Below, one piece after another: positions 15,053-23,460 of a DNA stretch of 64,000 nt. The DNA is from an uncultured Verrucomicrobia subdivision 3 bacterium. GTDB lineage: Bacteria > Verrucomicrobiota > Verrucomicrobiia > Limisphaerales > UBA11358. Under the pieces are notes generated by a model that did no database searches, was not told the DNA's origin, and saw only the letters and a list, made by a program, of their open reading frames with translations. The DNA is taken from contig CAIXUZ010000032.1 of assembly GCA_903922735.1 (NCBI GenBank), positions 1 through 64,000 of the forward strand, written 5' to 3'. Both the position numbers and the translations under genes were made by a program. Positions within the stretch are counted from its first letter, which is position 1; each line of letters begins with the position of its first letter.

Positions 15053-16171
15053 TCAGCCCATCTCCTCCCTGATGATACCGATCGCCTCCCGGCCCAATTC
15101 CGCCCAGTTTTTCGGGTTTTGCATCTGCAACACCTCCAGAATCTCCCGCAAAATCGCCGGATAATCCCGCGAATCCGATGCCGCTATGCCCTCCAGCACC
15201 GCCGCCACCGTCACCGGATTCTCCGGCTCATCATTCGGCTCGCCCGATTGCACCGAATCCTCCAGGCGCACCACAATTTTCCGGCCTGTCTTTTTCCGCC
15301 ACTCCACCAGGCGGAACATCCGTTGATGATCCTCGCTGCCCCGGGCCCACAGATTCACGCGGTCATAAAAACTCCTATGCGGTAATTCCAGATGATCGGC
15401 CGCCGCCTTGCGGTTGCCCAGCGCCATGATCACGGCGAACGCCAGAAAATCGTCGCTCTTCACGCGCACGGCAAAATTGAGATACCCCTCCGCATTCAAC
15501 TGCCGCAGCTCCTCATTTTCCAGTCGCAAAAGCGAATCATTATTCGCCACCTTTTCCAATTTCAACTCCATCTGCCGGAGCAAATCCCCATGCTGCCGAA
15601 ACTCCTGCTCAAGCTGATCCAGTTTCTGGTGTAGCCCCAGAATGGAATCAGGATGCGGCGCCACCAGGCAAAGATGCTGCCGAAAATGGCAGAACCCGGA
15701 CGGCACCCGGTTGCTGCATCCGACCCCGACGGCTTCGCATGGAACCGGCTCAGTTCTGTCATTTTCGGAATTATTGCCAGCGGCGCTGCCACCTTCGCCC
15801 TCGACTTCTGCAGGTTGGATTTCAACTCTGGTATCACCCCGATCTTCGCGCCGGGTAGAATTTTGGACCGGAGCAGTTTTATGGCCGAGCCAGGAATTGT
15901 GGATAAAAGGATGCAGGATGTCGGCAATGGCCAGACTCCCCGACAACAACAGCATAATGGCCATTGTTACCGACTGAAATAACCTCTGGAGAAACCGTTT
16001 GATCACCGACAACTGTTCCGGCGTCAACTGACCCGCCGGCAGGTTGCCGGTTTCCGCTTTCCGCTTTCTCGCTTTCCGCTTTTGTTTAGTTGTCCCTTGA
16101 AGTTTCCGGGGCGCCGGACCGGGTAGTCCGTCGCCCCCTATAGTTTCCCCGTCCGTGATGTCCATAACCAT
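15053..16171 (-). CDS. hypothetical protein with membrane segment and coiled coil
   Basis: A 372-residue frame of unknown function. One membrane segment lies near residues 70-85 (VTMAIMLLLSGSLAIADIL). A coiled coil follows around 180-230 (LHQKLDQLEQEFRQHGDLL and LRLENEELRQL). The C-terminal half has an HTH-like stretch, MALGNRKAAADHLELPHRSF. The N-terminal 50 residues include a heptad-array peptide (KRKARKRKAE) and a mini-palindrome peptide (NLPAGQ), so the true start may be further in. It lies alone between the M56 gene and the XRE pair on the minus strand. Confidence 0.55.
   Translation of the reverse strand: MVMDITDGETIGGDGLPGPAPRKLQGTTKQKRKARKRKAETGNLPAGQLTPEQLSVIKRFLQRLFQSVTMAIMLLLSGSLAIADILHPFIHNSWLGHKTAPVQNSTRREDRGDTRVEIQPAEVEGEGGSAAGNNSENDRTEPVPCEAVGVGCSNRVPSGFCHFRQHLCLVAPHPDSILGLHQKLDQLEQEFRQHGDLLRQMELKLEKVANNDSLLRLENEELRQLNAEGYLNFAVRVKSDDFLAFAVIMALGNRKAAADHLELPHRSFYDRVNLWARGSEDHQRMFRLVEWRKKTGRKIVVRLEDSVQSGEPNDEPENPVTVAAVLEGIAASDSRDYPAILREILEVLQMQNPKNWAELGREAIGIIREEMG
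16036..16085. repeat. mini-palindrome plus TTCCGCT heptad array
   Basis: CCGGCA-ggt-TGCCGG (16036-16050, nearly identical to 51215-51231) is joined to TTTCCGC/TTTCTCG-type heptads up to about 16085. Both lie in frame near the N-terminus of the gene at 15053-16171. Confidence 0.75.
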
Positions 16172-16252
16172 GTTGCGTCTAGCCTGGTGATTTTAGTTTT
16201 GGCCGCGCGAACGCCAGACAATTTCCGCCCGCGCGATCATTAAGAAATCCGC

Positions 16253-16471
16253 TTAAAACTCGTCATGGAAAACATCTTTCAACCGTAGATTCAAACGGCA
16301 AAGCACCGTTTCAAATTTATAAAAAGTCAGTCGATGTTCCCCGTGTTCGACCCGACGAAGCGTCTCATCTGAAAGTCCGACCTTCTGCGCAAATTTGGCA
16401 TAGGAAAGATCTCCCCGTTTTTTACGCAGGAAGATTGCCAGTTGCTTGTCGAAATTTCGGCGCACCGGCAA
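16253..16471 (-). CDS. small XRE-family HTH protein
   Basis: A 72-residue protein that is almost entirely a Cro/C1-type HTH: LSYAKFAQKVGLSDETLRRV followed by EHGEHRLTFYKFETVL. It has no effector domain. It lies downstream of, and in the same direction as, the second XRE gene (16509-16847), so the two may form a pair of small regulators. Their target is unknown. Confidence 0.75.
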   Translation of the reverse strand: MPVRRNFDKQLAIFLRKKRGDLSYAKFAQKVGLSDETLRRVEHGEHRLTFYKFETVLCRLNLRLKDVFHDEF

Positions 16472-16508
16472 AACATGGCAAATAAACCGCCAAGTATGTG
16501 TGGTGACT

Positions 16509-16847
16509 TTAAGTTTTTTTCACCCGCCGTTTTTTGACGGTCTTGATTCGTGGAGCCGCCCGCCGGGCGCGAGCGGAACCGGCGCGGTTGCGGGAAAGTA
16601 TATTATCGACACCTGAAAACAGCCGATCCGCCCCGCAGCGCAGCGTCACCAGCAAGCAGATAATAAGGCGACCGGGCACCACGATTTCGCCAGTCTCGAG
16701 CCTCTGGAGTTTTCGGACGGTGATTCCCGACCGTTCGGCCAGCTGCTCTATCGTCCAACCTTTACGGCGGCGTTCGCGGCGAATATTCGCGGCGAACTTT
16801 TTATGCACGGCCCAATCGACGGCTGACAATCGTTTTCCCATGCCCAA
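16509..16847 (-). CDS. XRE-family HTH protein with basic tail
   Basis: A 112-residue protein with a Cro/C1 HTH at residues 18-60 (GWTIEQLAERSGITVRKLQR, then LETGEIVVPG). The very basic C-terminus (ARARRAAPRIKTVKKRRVKK) may add non-specific DNA affinity. It is the upstream member of the XRE pair. Its start at 16847 borders a 350-bp stretch with no gene that is full of heptad arrays. Confidence 0.75.
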   Translation of the reverse strand: MGMGKRLSAVDWAVHKKFAANIRRERRRKGWTIEQLAERSGITVRKLQRLETGEIVVPGRLIICLLVTLRCGADRLFSGVDNILSRNRAGSARARRAAPRIKTVKKRRVKKT

Positions 16848-16884
16848 TTGAGTCAGTTTTTCCGCCCTCTGGTCAAGTTTTGGA

Positions 16885-17160
16885 CGTTCGGCGTTGAATG
16901 TTGAGCGTTGAATGTTTACCGCCTGAGCTGGGGCGAGCGTCCCCGCGAGCCGAGTTCATCCTCCATCCTCAATCTTCCATCCTCGCCCTCTGCCCACTGC
17001 CCACTGCCAACTGCCCACCACCCTCAATTTTCAACTTTCAGGTTTCAGCGTTTCAGCATTTGATTCACCGCCCCCCGCCATCTTCCATCCTCGCCTTCCG
17101 CCCGCCCGTGCGGCACGCACTTTCCGCTTTCCGCTTTCCAGATTTCCGCTTTTTCTTTAA
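16885..17160. repeat. dense heptanucleotide-array region
   Basis: No gene is seen in 16848-17196. The stretch is largely 7-bp-periodic: GCGTTGA/ATGTTGA units (about 16890-16915), a GGGGCGAGCGTCCCCGCGAG element (about 16929), CATCCTC/AATCTTC units (about 16960-16985), ACTGCCC units (about 16990-17018), TTTCAGG/TTTCAGC units (about 17036-17058), a CCCGTGCGGCACGCACT element (about 17105), and TTCCGCT units (about 17122-17155). Several sequence families are chained together. Confidence 0.75.
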
Positions 17161-17196
17161 GCCCCTGTCAGCCTTTGTCATACCCAGTCCGCTATC

Positions 17197-17865
17197 ATGA
17201 TTCCAACAATGAAAAAACCCATGAAAAAGAAGCCTCAACCTGACCCGCAGAAATCACGCCCGGAGCCAAAAGCCCAGAGCCCCGAACCGTCAACTCCCAG
17301 CTCCGAGCTCCCAGCTCCTGGCTCCCAGCCCGAGTTCACCGAAGAAACCGCCATCGCAATCTTCGCCCGGCATCTGGACGAGCTGAAATGGCAATACCAC
17401 CGCTACAACGACCAACCCGTCCTGTTCTGCGGATTTAACGGCGTCGATGCCCTATGGGATTTCAACATGGTCGCCCGGGCGAAGAACGACGGCCAATTTT
17501 TATTGGCCATTAGCTCTTTCATCCCCAACAAAGCACGACCCGACCGCCGTGTCGCCGTGGCCGAAATGCTTTCTCGCATCAATTGGGAGCTGACCATGGG
17601 TTGTTTCGAGATGAATCACGCCGACGGTGAAATCCGTTTCCGCACCAGTGTCATGCTGCCCGGCGCGGACATCACGGATGGCATCGTCAAACACCTCCTG
17701 GGATCCAATCTCGCCATCGTGGACGAGCGCATTCATCAGATCATGGCCGTGCTGTATTCCGATATCTCCCCCAAGGATGCCCTGAAGCTTTCGGCCAGTG
17801 ACCAGCCACTAGCAACTAGCAACCCGGCGCCTGCGGACTCCGAACCCCGTTTTGACTTTAATTAA
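17197..17865 (+). CDS. YbjN-like domain protein
   Basis: A 222-residue protein. Residues 45-185 resemble the YbjN/type III chaperone-like fold: a helix EETAIAIFARHLDELKWQY, strands QPVLFCGFNG and QFLLAISSFIP, then MLSRINWELTMGCFEMNH and RTSVMLPGADI. YbjN proteins are small cytosolic proteins of poorly known, possibly chaperone-like function. The linker at residues 20-45 (EPSTPSSELPAPGSQP) is encoded by a heptad array (about 17272-17332). The upstream motif TTTGTCATACCC recurs before the gene at 41627. The ankyrin gene follows 23 bp downstream. Confidence 0.65.
   Translation: MIPTMKKPMKKKPQPDPQKSRPEPKAQSPEPSTPSSELPAPGSQPEFTEETAIAIFARHLDELKWQYHRYNDQPVLFCGFNGVDALWDFNMVARAKNDGQFLLAISSFIPNKARPDRRVAVAEMLSRINWELTMGCFEMNHADGEIRFRTSVMLPGADITDGIVKHLLGSNLAIVDERIHQIMAVLYSDISPKDALKLSASDQPLATSNPAPADSEPRFDFN
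17272..17332. repeat. heptanucleotide array in YbjN-like gene
   Basis: Units such as CCCAGCT, CCGAGCT, CCCAGCT, CCTGGCT and CCCAGCC with period 7, in frame, encode a Pro/Ser/Glu-rich linker ahead of the folded domain. Confidence 0.8.
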
Positions 17866-17888
17866 TCCCCATATCCAAGAGAAAATTT

Positions 17889-18440
17889 ATGGACCGCAAT
17901 CCCACAATCCCGAAACCACCCGAAGAAAAGGAAGTTTTAACGCTCCTGCATCACGCCGTGTGGGAGGGTAAAACCGAGGTAATCCCGTTTTTGCTCGCCC
18001 ATGGATTTAGTGTCAACGTCCTGACCAATCGTTCCATGACTCCACTTCACTCGGCCGCCATCAACAACCAGCACCATGCCGCAAAGCTGCTTCTGGAGAA
18101 TAAGGCCGATCCGAACCTCAAAAACTATCTTGGCGGCGTGCCGCTGCTCTATGCTGCCATGAATGATCATGTGGAAACCGCCCGGGTATTCTTGAAGCAC
18201 GGTGCCTTGGCGGACGTTCCTGATATCAAAGGTTGCACGCCGCTTCACATCGCCGCTGACAAGGGCTCATGCAAGGTGGTCAAACTGCTTCTCGCTGGCG
18301 GCGCTAATCCTCTGGCCAAGAACTCTGATGGCCAGACCCCGCTGGACGTTGCCACCATCGATGTCGCCAACCTCCTTCGCCGCCATCTGGCCCGCCATAA
18401 AAAATCCCAAATAAAGCTGCCACCCGGAATCAACAATTGA
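17889..18440 (+). CDS. ankyrin-repeat protein
   Basis: A 183-residue protein made of about five ankyrin repeats. Signatures are TPLHSAAINNQHHAAKLLLE, VPLLYAAMNDHVETARVFLK, TPLHIAADKGSCKVVKLLLA and a final QTPLDVA. No signal peptide is present. Ankyrin repeats bind other proteins, but no partner is evident. It probably shares a transcript with the YbjN-like gene 23 bp upstream. The C-terminus is basic. Confidence 0.88.
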   Translation: MDRNPTIPKPPEEKEVLTLLHHAVWEGKTEVIPFLLAHGFSVNVLTNRSMTPLHSAAINNQHHAAKLLLENKADPNLKNYLGGVPLLYAAMNDHVETARVFLKHGALADVPDIKGCTPLHIAADKGSCKVVKLLLAGGANPLAKNSDGQTPLDVATIDVANLLRRHLARHKKSQIKLPPGINN

Positions 18441-18520
18441 CCCCGATGCGATAAATGATTCGTCTCCCGACAAATGAAGCCACCGGCTGAATGCTCAAAG
18501 CAGTGCTGCCAGGAGGGGTT

Positions 18521-19474
18521 TTATTTTGCTTTTCCGTCCTTGGCCCGCGGCGGATTTGTCTCATTCGAGCGGCGGAGCGCTTCCACAAAAACGCCTCGCG
18601 CTCGGTCCAAAGCCGACCGGATATGTAATTGTCTTGGGTTCCAAACCAGGCAAATCTCGCGCTCCAGACCTTGGAACATTTTTGTCGGAACTTCGGATAC
18701 CGTCAGCCCGGGCATTTCGTTTGCGGCCATGCTGGGAAGGATGCCTGCCGCTCTTCCCGTCGCAACCGACCGCGCCACCAGCGTGAATGATGAGCATTCG
18801 ATTTTTATTTTCAGCCGCAATTTGTTCCTTCGCGCAATGGCTGTCAATTCCCTGCGGAAATCCCCGTCTCCCTCCAAGATCGCCAGCGGCACTTTCTCCA
18901 GAATTCTGCCGGGCTCCAATGCCCGGATCGCCGGCTGCATCTCCCTCGGCACAAATAGTGAAAATCCCATTTTACCCAGTGGAAAGCTCCCCAGCGATTT
19001 GCTCAATTCCCCTTGGCGGACAATCCCAAAATCAATCACTCCCTCACTGATCCGCCGGATGATTTCGGCATTGGTAAGGTTCAGTAGTTTGAATCGTGCT
19101 TCGGGTAATTTTTTTTCAATGGCCGCCATCTGTGGCAGGATGAGCCATTGGATTAGGCTGTCGCCGGCGCCTATCGCGATTTCCAGCGGTTGGCCCTGGC
19201 ATTCCAGCTTGAAATCAATCATCGCGGCGAAATGCTCGCGGGCAATGGCATGCAACCGCTCGCCGGCCGTGGTCAACACAATGCCCCGGCCTTTGCGCCG
19301 CATCAGTTCCGCGCCAAAAAACTCTTCCAGCTCTTTGATTTGCCGGCTGTATAAACTTTGCTTGGTGGCGTCGCCTTTCGCCGCCCGAGTCACGCCGCCG
19401 GCTTCCGCCACGCGGCTAAAACTCTGTAGGCGTTCCAGCGACAATCCGCTTTCGGAAAGCAATTCCGCAATCAT
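18521..19474 (-). CDS. LysR-family transcriptional regulator
   Basis: A 317-residue LysR-type regulator. The N-terminal winged HTH (about 12-75) has SFSRVAEAGGVTRAAKGD and SLYSRQIKELEEFFG, then RRKGRGIVLTTAGE. The substrate-binding domain follows (LEIAIGAGDSLIQWLILPQM, then VIDFGIVRQGE). It is divergent from hsdR across 92 bp, the arrangement in which LysR proteins usually control the neighbouring gene. A LysR regulator of a restriction operon is uncommon, so the link is inferred. Confidence 0.88.
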   Translation of the reverse strand: MIAELLSESGLSLERLQSFSRVAEAGGVTRAAKGDATKQSLYSRQIKELEEFFGAELMRRKGRGIVLTTAGERLHAIAREHFAAMIDFKLECQGQPLEIAIGAGDSLIQWLILPQMAAIEKKLPEARFKLLNLTNAEIIRRISEGVIDFGIVRQGELSKSLGSFPLGKMGFSLFVPREMQPAIRALEPGRILEKVPLAILEGDGDFRRELTAIARRNKLRLKIKIECSSFTLVARSVATGRAAGILPSMAANEMPGLTVSEVPTKMFQGLEREICLVWNPRQLHIRSALDRARGVFVEALRRSNETNPPRAKDGKAK

Positions 19475-19566
19475 GACTTTAAAGTTATCATAATATCAAA
19501 AAATCGCCTAGAACAACCGGTGCAACTCGTTAATAATGACCACCAAGAAAACAAACGTATCTGACA
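19475..19566. promoter_or_regulatory. divergent LysR/hsdR promoter region
   Basis: A 92-bp AT-rich gap between the two divergent starts. A TTATCATAATATCAA sequence (about 19487-19501) fits the loose T-N11-A LysR box. It must hold the promoter for the thirteen-gene defence operon if that operon is one transcript. I cannot fix -35/-10 elements with confidence. Confidence 0.45.
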
Positions 19567-21798
19567 ATGAGCCAGAATGAATCAGAAGCCGACGCCCGGA
19601 TCGTCATTGACGACCTGCTGCGAAAGGCCGGATGGGATCCGACCGACAAATCGCAGGTGCGGACCGAGGTCACTGCTCGCCGGCTTCCTAGTCAGATCAT
19701 GGAAGGGGTCGTTACTGCCGATGACGAAATCCTTCGCACGGATTACGCTTTGCTCTCCAGTCGCGGTCGCAACCTCTCCGTCGTTGAAGCCAAACGCAAG
19801 GCCATTGACCCCTACACCGCCAAAAATCAGGCGCGGCCCGCCGCCGAGGCGCTGGATGCCGATTTCATTTTCCTGTCCAATGGTGAGCTGATTTATTTTT
19901 GGGATTACCGCAACGAAGATGCCCGCCTCGTCCGCTCATTCTTTTCCCAGCGCGATTTGGAGCGGCTTGCCCAGCGTCATCGCGATCAGAAAGCCCTGGC
20001 CACCATTCCGGTCCCGGAAACATATTTGCGATATGGCGAAGTCCGCATCGTGCGCAATTATCAGGGCGACTGTATGCGGGCCATGGATCATGCCCTCGAA
20101 TTGGGCAAACGCCGGTTTCTTATCGAGTTGCCCACCGGCACCGGCAAAACCGACCTGATTTGTCTTCAGCTCAAGCGTCTGCTGAAATCCATTCGCGCCG
20201 AACGCATTCTCTTTTTGGTGGATCGCGAGCAACTCGCCAAGCAGGCCATCGGCGCGGTGCAGGACATCCTGAACCACCACAGCAGCTACTGGCTCAAGCC
20301 GGGCGTCATACGCCAGGAAAAGGAAATCACTGTCGCGCTGTTGCAGACGATGATGGGCCGCTATCAGGAATACACCAGCGGCTATTTCGATGTCGTCATC
20401 GCCGACGAATGTCACCGGTCCATTTACGGCGCGTGGCAGGCCGTGTTGAATCACTTTGACGCCTTGCAGATCGGCCTCACCGCCACGCCGGCGGCCTACA
20501 TTGAGCGCAATACCTACCAGTTTTATCAATGCTCCGAGGGCAAGCCTGATTTTTCCTATCCCATCCGCGATGCCTTCAAGGCCGGCCACCTCGCGCCTTA
20601 CAAATTTGCCGAGGGCATCACGGAGATGATTGCCGAGGGCGCGGAAGTGGACGGCGAAATTTACGACCCCGAGGCATTCGAGCGCAAGTGGACCAACGAG
20701 GACACCAACCGCAAGATGATGCAGGAATTCGACCGGCTCGCCTGGTCGAACTATCAGGAATCTGCGCCGTTCCAGAAAAAGGGGCCGGGCAAGGCCATCG
20801 TGTTTGCCATCTCCAAGCGCCACGCCTCTCGCCTCTGCCAGTATCTCAACGAACTGCACCCCGAGCACAAGGGCCGTTACGCTGAGGTGATTACCTCCGA
20901 CATCCCCGATGCCGACCAGGTCATCCAGAATTTCAAAAAGGAAATTTATCCGATGGTTGCCGTCAGCGTGGACATGCTCACCACGGGCTTTGATTGCCCC
21001 GAGGTGCTGCACATCGTCATGTGCCGGAAAATTTTCAGCCCGATTCTCTACCAGCAGATTCGCGGTCGTGGCACCCGCACTGCACCCCACATCGGCAAAA
21101 AACAGTTCGTCATCTACGATTTTTTCCGCAATCACCAGTATTTCAATGACGATGGTGCAGACATCACCGTCTCCGGCGGCGGTGGTGGTGGTGGGGGTAA
21201 ACCACCCGGCCCGCCCAGAGAACTCATCGAGCTGGGGCTCAAAGACGAATGGCTGGAGGCCGTCACTTATGTCGAAGTTGGCCCGGACGGTGAGCGCGTG
21301 GACAAGCGTGAATACCAGACCCGCTGGGAACAGGTCATCCGGCAGCAGCTTGCCGACGACCCGCTGGTGAAAAAAGTGCGCGAGGAAAAACCGCTCACCA
21401 GCGAGGAAGAGGATCAACTCGCTCGTCACCTGAACACTCCTGAAAACTATTTCAACGAGGATAACCTCCGTCGCGCCTACCGGCAGCCCGGTGGCAACCT
21501 CGTGGATTTCATCCGCGCCGCCCTCGGCACACTCAAGATCAAGACGCGCGAGGAACAAATCACCGAGAATTTCCAGGCGTGGCTCGTCAGCAAGAATTTC
21601 CGGCCGGAACAGGCCGAATACCTTGTCCTGCTCAAACATCGCGGCGTCATCCGTGGCCGCGTTGAAATCGGCGACCTCTTTGAGCCGCCGCTGTCCATCC
21701 ACGATGCCGCCACGCGCGGCGTGGAACTCTTCGGCGAATCGGGGCTGCAAAACGTCATCGCCGACATGAACGAATCCATTTTTGCCCTCGCCGCATAA
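19567..21798 (+). CDS. hsdR: type I restriction endonuclease subunit R
   Basis: ATP-driven translocase and nuclease of a type I R-M system. An N-terminal PD-(D/E)XK nuclease (D59; VVEAK, residues 72-76) is followed by an SF2 helicase: PTGTGKT (189-195), DECH (280-283), GLTATPAA, the second RecA fold with SVDMLTTGFDCPEV, and motif VI QQIRGRGTRT. A glycine run of 8 (about residues 540-547) leads into the C-terminal helical domain that docks on the methylase. At 743 residues it fits the shorter EcoEI-like HsdR class. hsdM follows after 9 bp. Confidence 0.95.
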   Translation: MSQNESEADARIVIDDLLRKAGWDPTDKSQVRTEVTARRLPSQIMEGVVTADDEILRTDYALLSSRGRNLSVVEAKRKAIDPYTAKNQARPAAEALDADFIFLSNGELIYFWDYRNEDARLVRSFFSQRDLERLAQRHRDQKALATIPVPETYLRYGEVRIVRNYQGDCMRAMDHALELGKRRFLIELPTGTGKTDLICLQLKRLLKSIRAERILFLVDREQLAKQAIGAVQDILNHHSSYWLKPGVIRQEKEITVALLQTMMGRYQEYTSGYFDVVIADECHRSIYGAWQAVLNHFDALQIGLTATPAAYIERNTYQFYQCSEGKPDFSYPIRDAFKAGHLAPYKFAEGITEMIAEGAEVDGEIYDPEAFERKWTNEDTNRKMMQEFDRLAWSNYQESAPFQKKGPGKAIVFAISKRHASRLCQYLNELHPEHKGRYAEVITSDIPDADQVIQNFKKEIYPMVAVSVDMLTTGFDCPEVLHIVMCRKIFSPILYQQIRGRGTRTAPHIGKKQFVIYDFFRNHQYFNDDGADITVSGGGGGGGGKPPGPPRELIELGLKDEWLEAVTYVEVGPDGERVDKREYQTRWEQVIRQQLADDPLVKKVREEKPLTSEEEDQLARHLNTPENYFNEDNLRRAYRQPGGNLVDFIRAALGTLKIKTREEQITENFQAWLVSKNFRPEQAEYLVLLKHRGVIRGRVEIGDLFEPPLSIHDAATRGVELFGESGLQNVIADMNESIFALAA

Positions 21799-21807
21799 TT
21801 ACCCGCA

Positions 21808-23460
21808 ATGAATCCTGAACTTCGATCCAAACTCGACCGCATAACGAACGTCCTTTTCGCGGGCGGCGTGAATAATCCGGTCACCTACATCGAGCAGCTC
21901 TCCTTCCTGATCTTCTTGAAACTCCTCGATGAGGAGGAATCCCGCCGTGAATTGCATGGTCGCTTGGCTGCCGGCAACACGCGTGCGCTTTTCCCCGGTC
22001 AGTCCGCCCGTTACCGTTGGAGCGAATGGCGCTTCAAGAGCGGTCTGGATCTCCGCGATTTCATCCGGGATGAAGTGTTTCCCTACATGGCTTCGCTCGT
22101 GCGCGAAGAACCGCAGGTCGCCATTTACTTTCAGGACGCCCGCCTCGAAGTCGAGGATGCCAACGTCCTGAAGGAAGTCGTGGACGAGATTGACAGCATC
22201 TCATTCATGAAGCTCGGCACGGATGTCAAAGGCGACATCTACGAATATCTGCTGCAATATCTCGCCACTCAGGAAGGCGCGTTGCTCGGCCAGTTTCGCA
22301 CCCCGCGCCAGATTCGCCTGATGATGGTCGAAATGCTCGATCCCGACGTGGGCGACAGCATGTTCGATCCCGCTGCCGGCACGGGCGGTTTCCTGATTGA
22401 TGCCGTGGAACACATCCTCGCCAAGTATTCCGAGAAACCGCGCGAAGTGCCCATTTACGGTGAGGAATGGCTGGAAAAGCGCGGCCAGACTTTGGCCGAG
22501 GCGAAAAAACAAATTCCCAATCTCCAGACCTACCCGAAAGGTGCGGGCGAAAAAATCCCGGACTGGAAACTGTTGGAGAATGGCATCTACGGCATCGAAG
22601 TGTCGCGGCAGATGATGCGCATCTCCATGATGAATCTCGTTCTACATGGCATCCGCAACGCGAACATCAAACGCGCGAACGCCCTGTCGGAACTGGGCGG
22701 TCTTACCGATGAAGACCTCAAGCGCCGTTACAAGGTCATCCTGTCCAATCCGCCGTTTGCCGGCGTATTGCCCAAGGAATCCATCCGCAAAGATTTGCCA
22801 ACCGACTCTAAAAAGAGCGAACTGCTGTTCCTCGCCGTCGTGATGGAAGCCCTGGCTCCCGGTGGTCGTGCGGCGGTGCTGGTGCCGGAAGGATTGTTGT
22901 TTGGCTCAACTAGTGCGCATGTCGAACTCCGCCGCAAGCTGGTGGAAAACTATGATTTGCAGGCCGTCATTTCTCTGCCGGCCGGTGTGTTCAAGCCGTA
23001 TGCCGGTGTGAAAACCGGGGTGCTCGTGTTCCGCCGTCCCACGACGGAGAAAAAAGACAAGCACAGCGGCAAAGTTCTATTCGCCGAGATTAAGAATGAC
23101 GGGTTTGACACGGACAAGATTACGGGCGGTGGTCGTCCGGAAACACCGGATAAAAACGACATCCCGGAATTGTTACGCCTGTGGAAAATCTTTCGTGAAT
23201 CTGGTTTCCAAAAACCGCCTGGTGTCAAGGCGGGCACGCTCTTGCCGCCGGGCACTGAAGCGCCGGCCTGCTGGTGGGCCACTGTCGCCGAAGTCGCCGA
23301 GAATAACTTTAACCTCGCAGCTGGCGGTTATAAACCGCAGACGACCGAAAAAATATCAGACGAAAACGTATCCGACCTCATCGGCAAAACGCTGAAGCTT
23401 GAGCAGGACATCGCGCTCGGTTTGGAAAAGCTGCTCAAGGAAGTGGAGGCCAAAAAGTGA
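21808..23460 (+). CDS. hsdM: type I DNA adenine methyltransferase subunit M
   Basis: N6-adenine methylase of the type I system, which protects host sites. The N-terminal HsdM helical domain (residues 1-150, LSFLIFLKLLDEEESRR) is followed by the SAM-binding motif DPAAGTGGF (187-195) and the catalytic NPPF (314-317). Length (550) is normal. Its stop overlaps hsdS by 4 bp, as usual for the M/S pair. Confidence 0.96.
   Translation: MNPELRSKLDRITNVLFAGGVNNPVTYIEQLSFLIFLKLLDEEESRRELHGRLAAGNTRALFPGQSARYRWSEWRFKSGLDLRDFIRDEVFPYMASLVREEPQVAIYFQDARLEVEDANVLKEVVDEIDSISFMKLGTDVKGDIYEYLLQYLATQEGALLGQFRTPRQIRLMMVEMLDPDVGDSMFDPAAGTGGFLIDAVEHILAKYSEKPREVPIYGEEWLEKRGQTLAEAKKQIPNLQTYPKGAGEKIPDWKLLENGIYGIEVSRQMMRISMMNLVLHGIRNANIKRANALSELGGLTDEDLKRRYKVILSNPPFAGVLPKESIRKDLPTDSKKSELLFLAVVMEALAPGGRAAVLVPEGLLFGSTSAHVELRRKLVENYDLQAVISLPAGVFKPYAGVKTGVLVFRRPTTEKKDKHSGKVLFAEIKNDGFDTDKITGGGRPETPDKNDIPELLRLWKIFRESGFQKPPGVKAGTLLPPGTEAPACWWATVAEVAENNFNLAAGGYKPQTTEKISDENVSDLIGKTLKLEQDIALGLEKLLKEVEAKK

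Noticed and set aside
16885-17160. CRISPR array
   Set aside because: The repeats are 7-bp units placed head to tail with no unique spacers of constant length, and no Cas1 or Cas2 gene is present. The Cas4-like part of the DUF2779 protein alone does not make a CRISPR locus.
18474-19493. Long plus-strand reading frame of 339 codons opposite the LysR gene
   Set aside because: It is the antisense of a clear LysR gene, is rich in S, R and P, and has no domain pattern.
19936-21750. Minus-strand reading frame of 604 codons opposite hsdR
   Set aside because: Its composition reflects antisense of hsdR codons; the plus strand carries all type I motifs.
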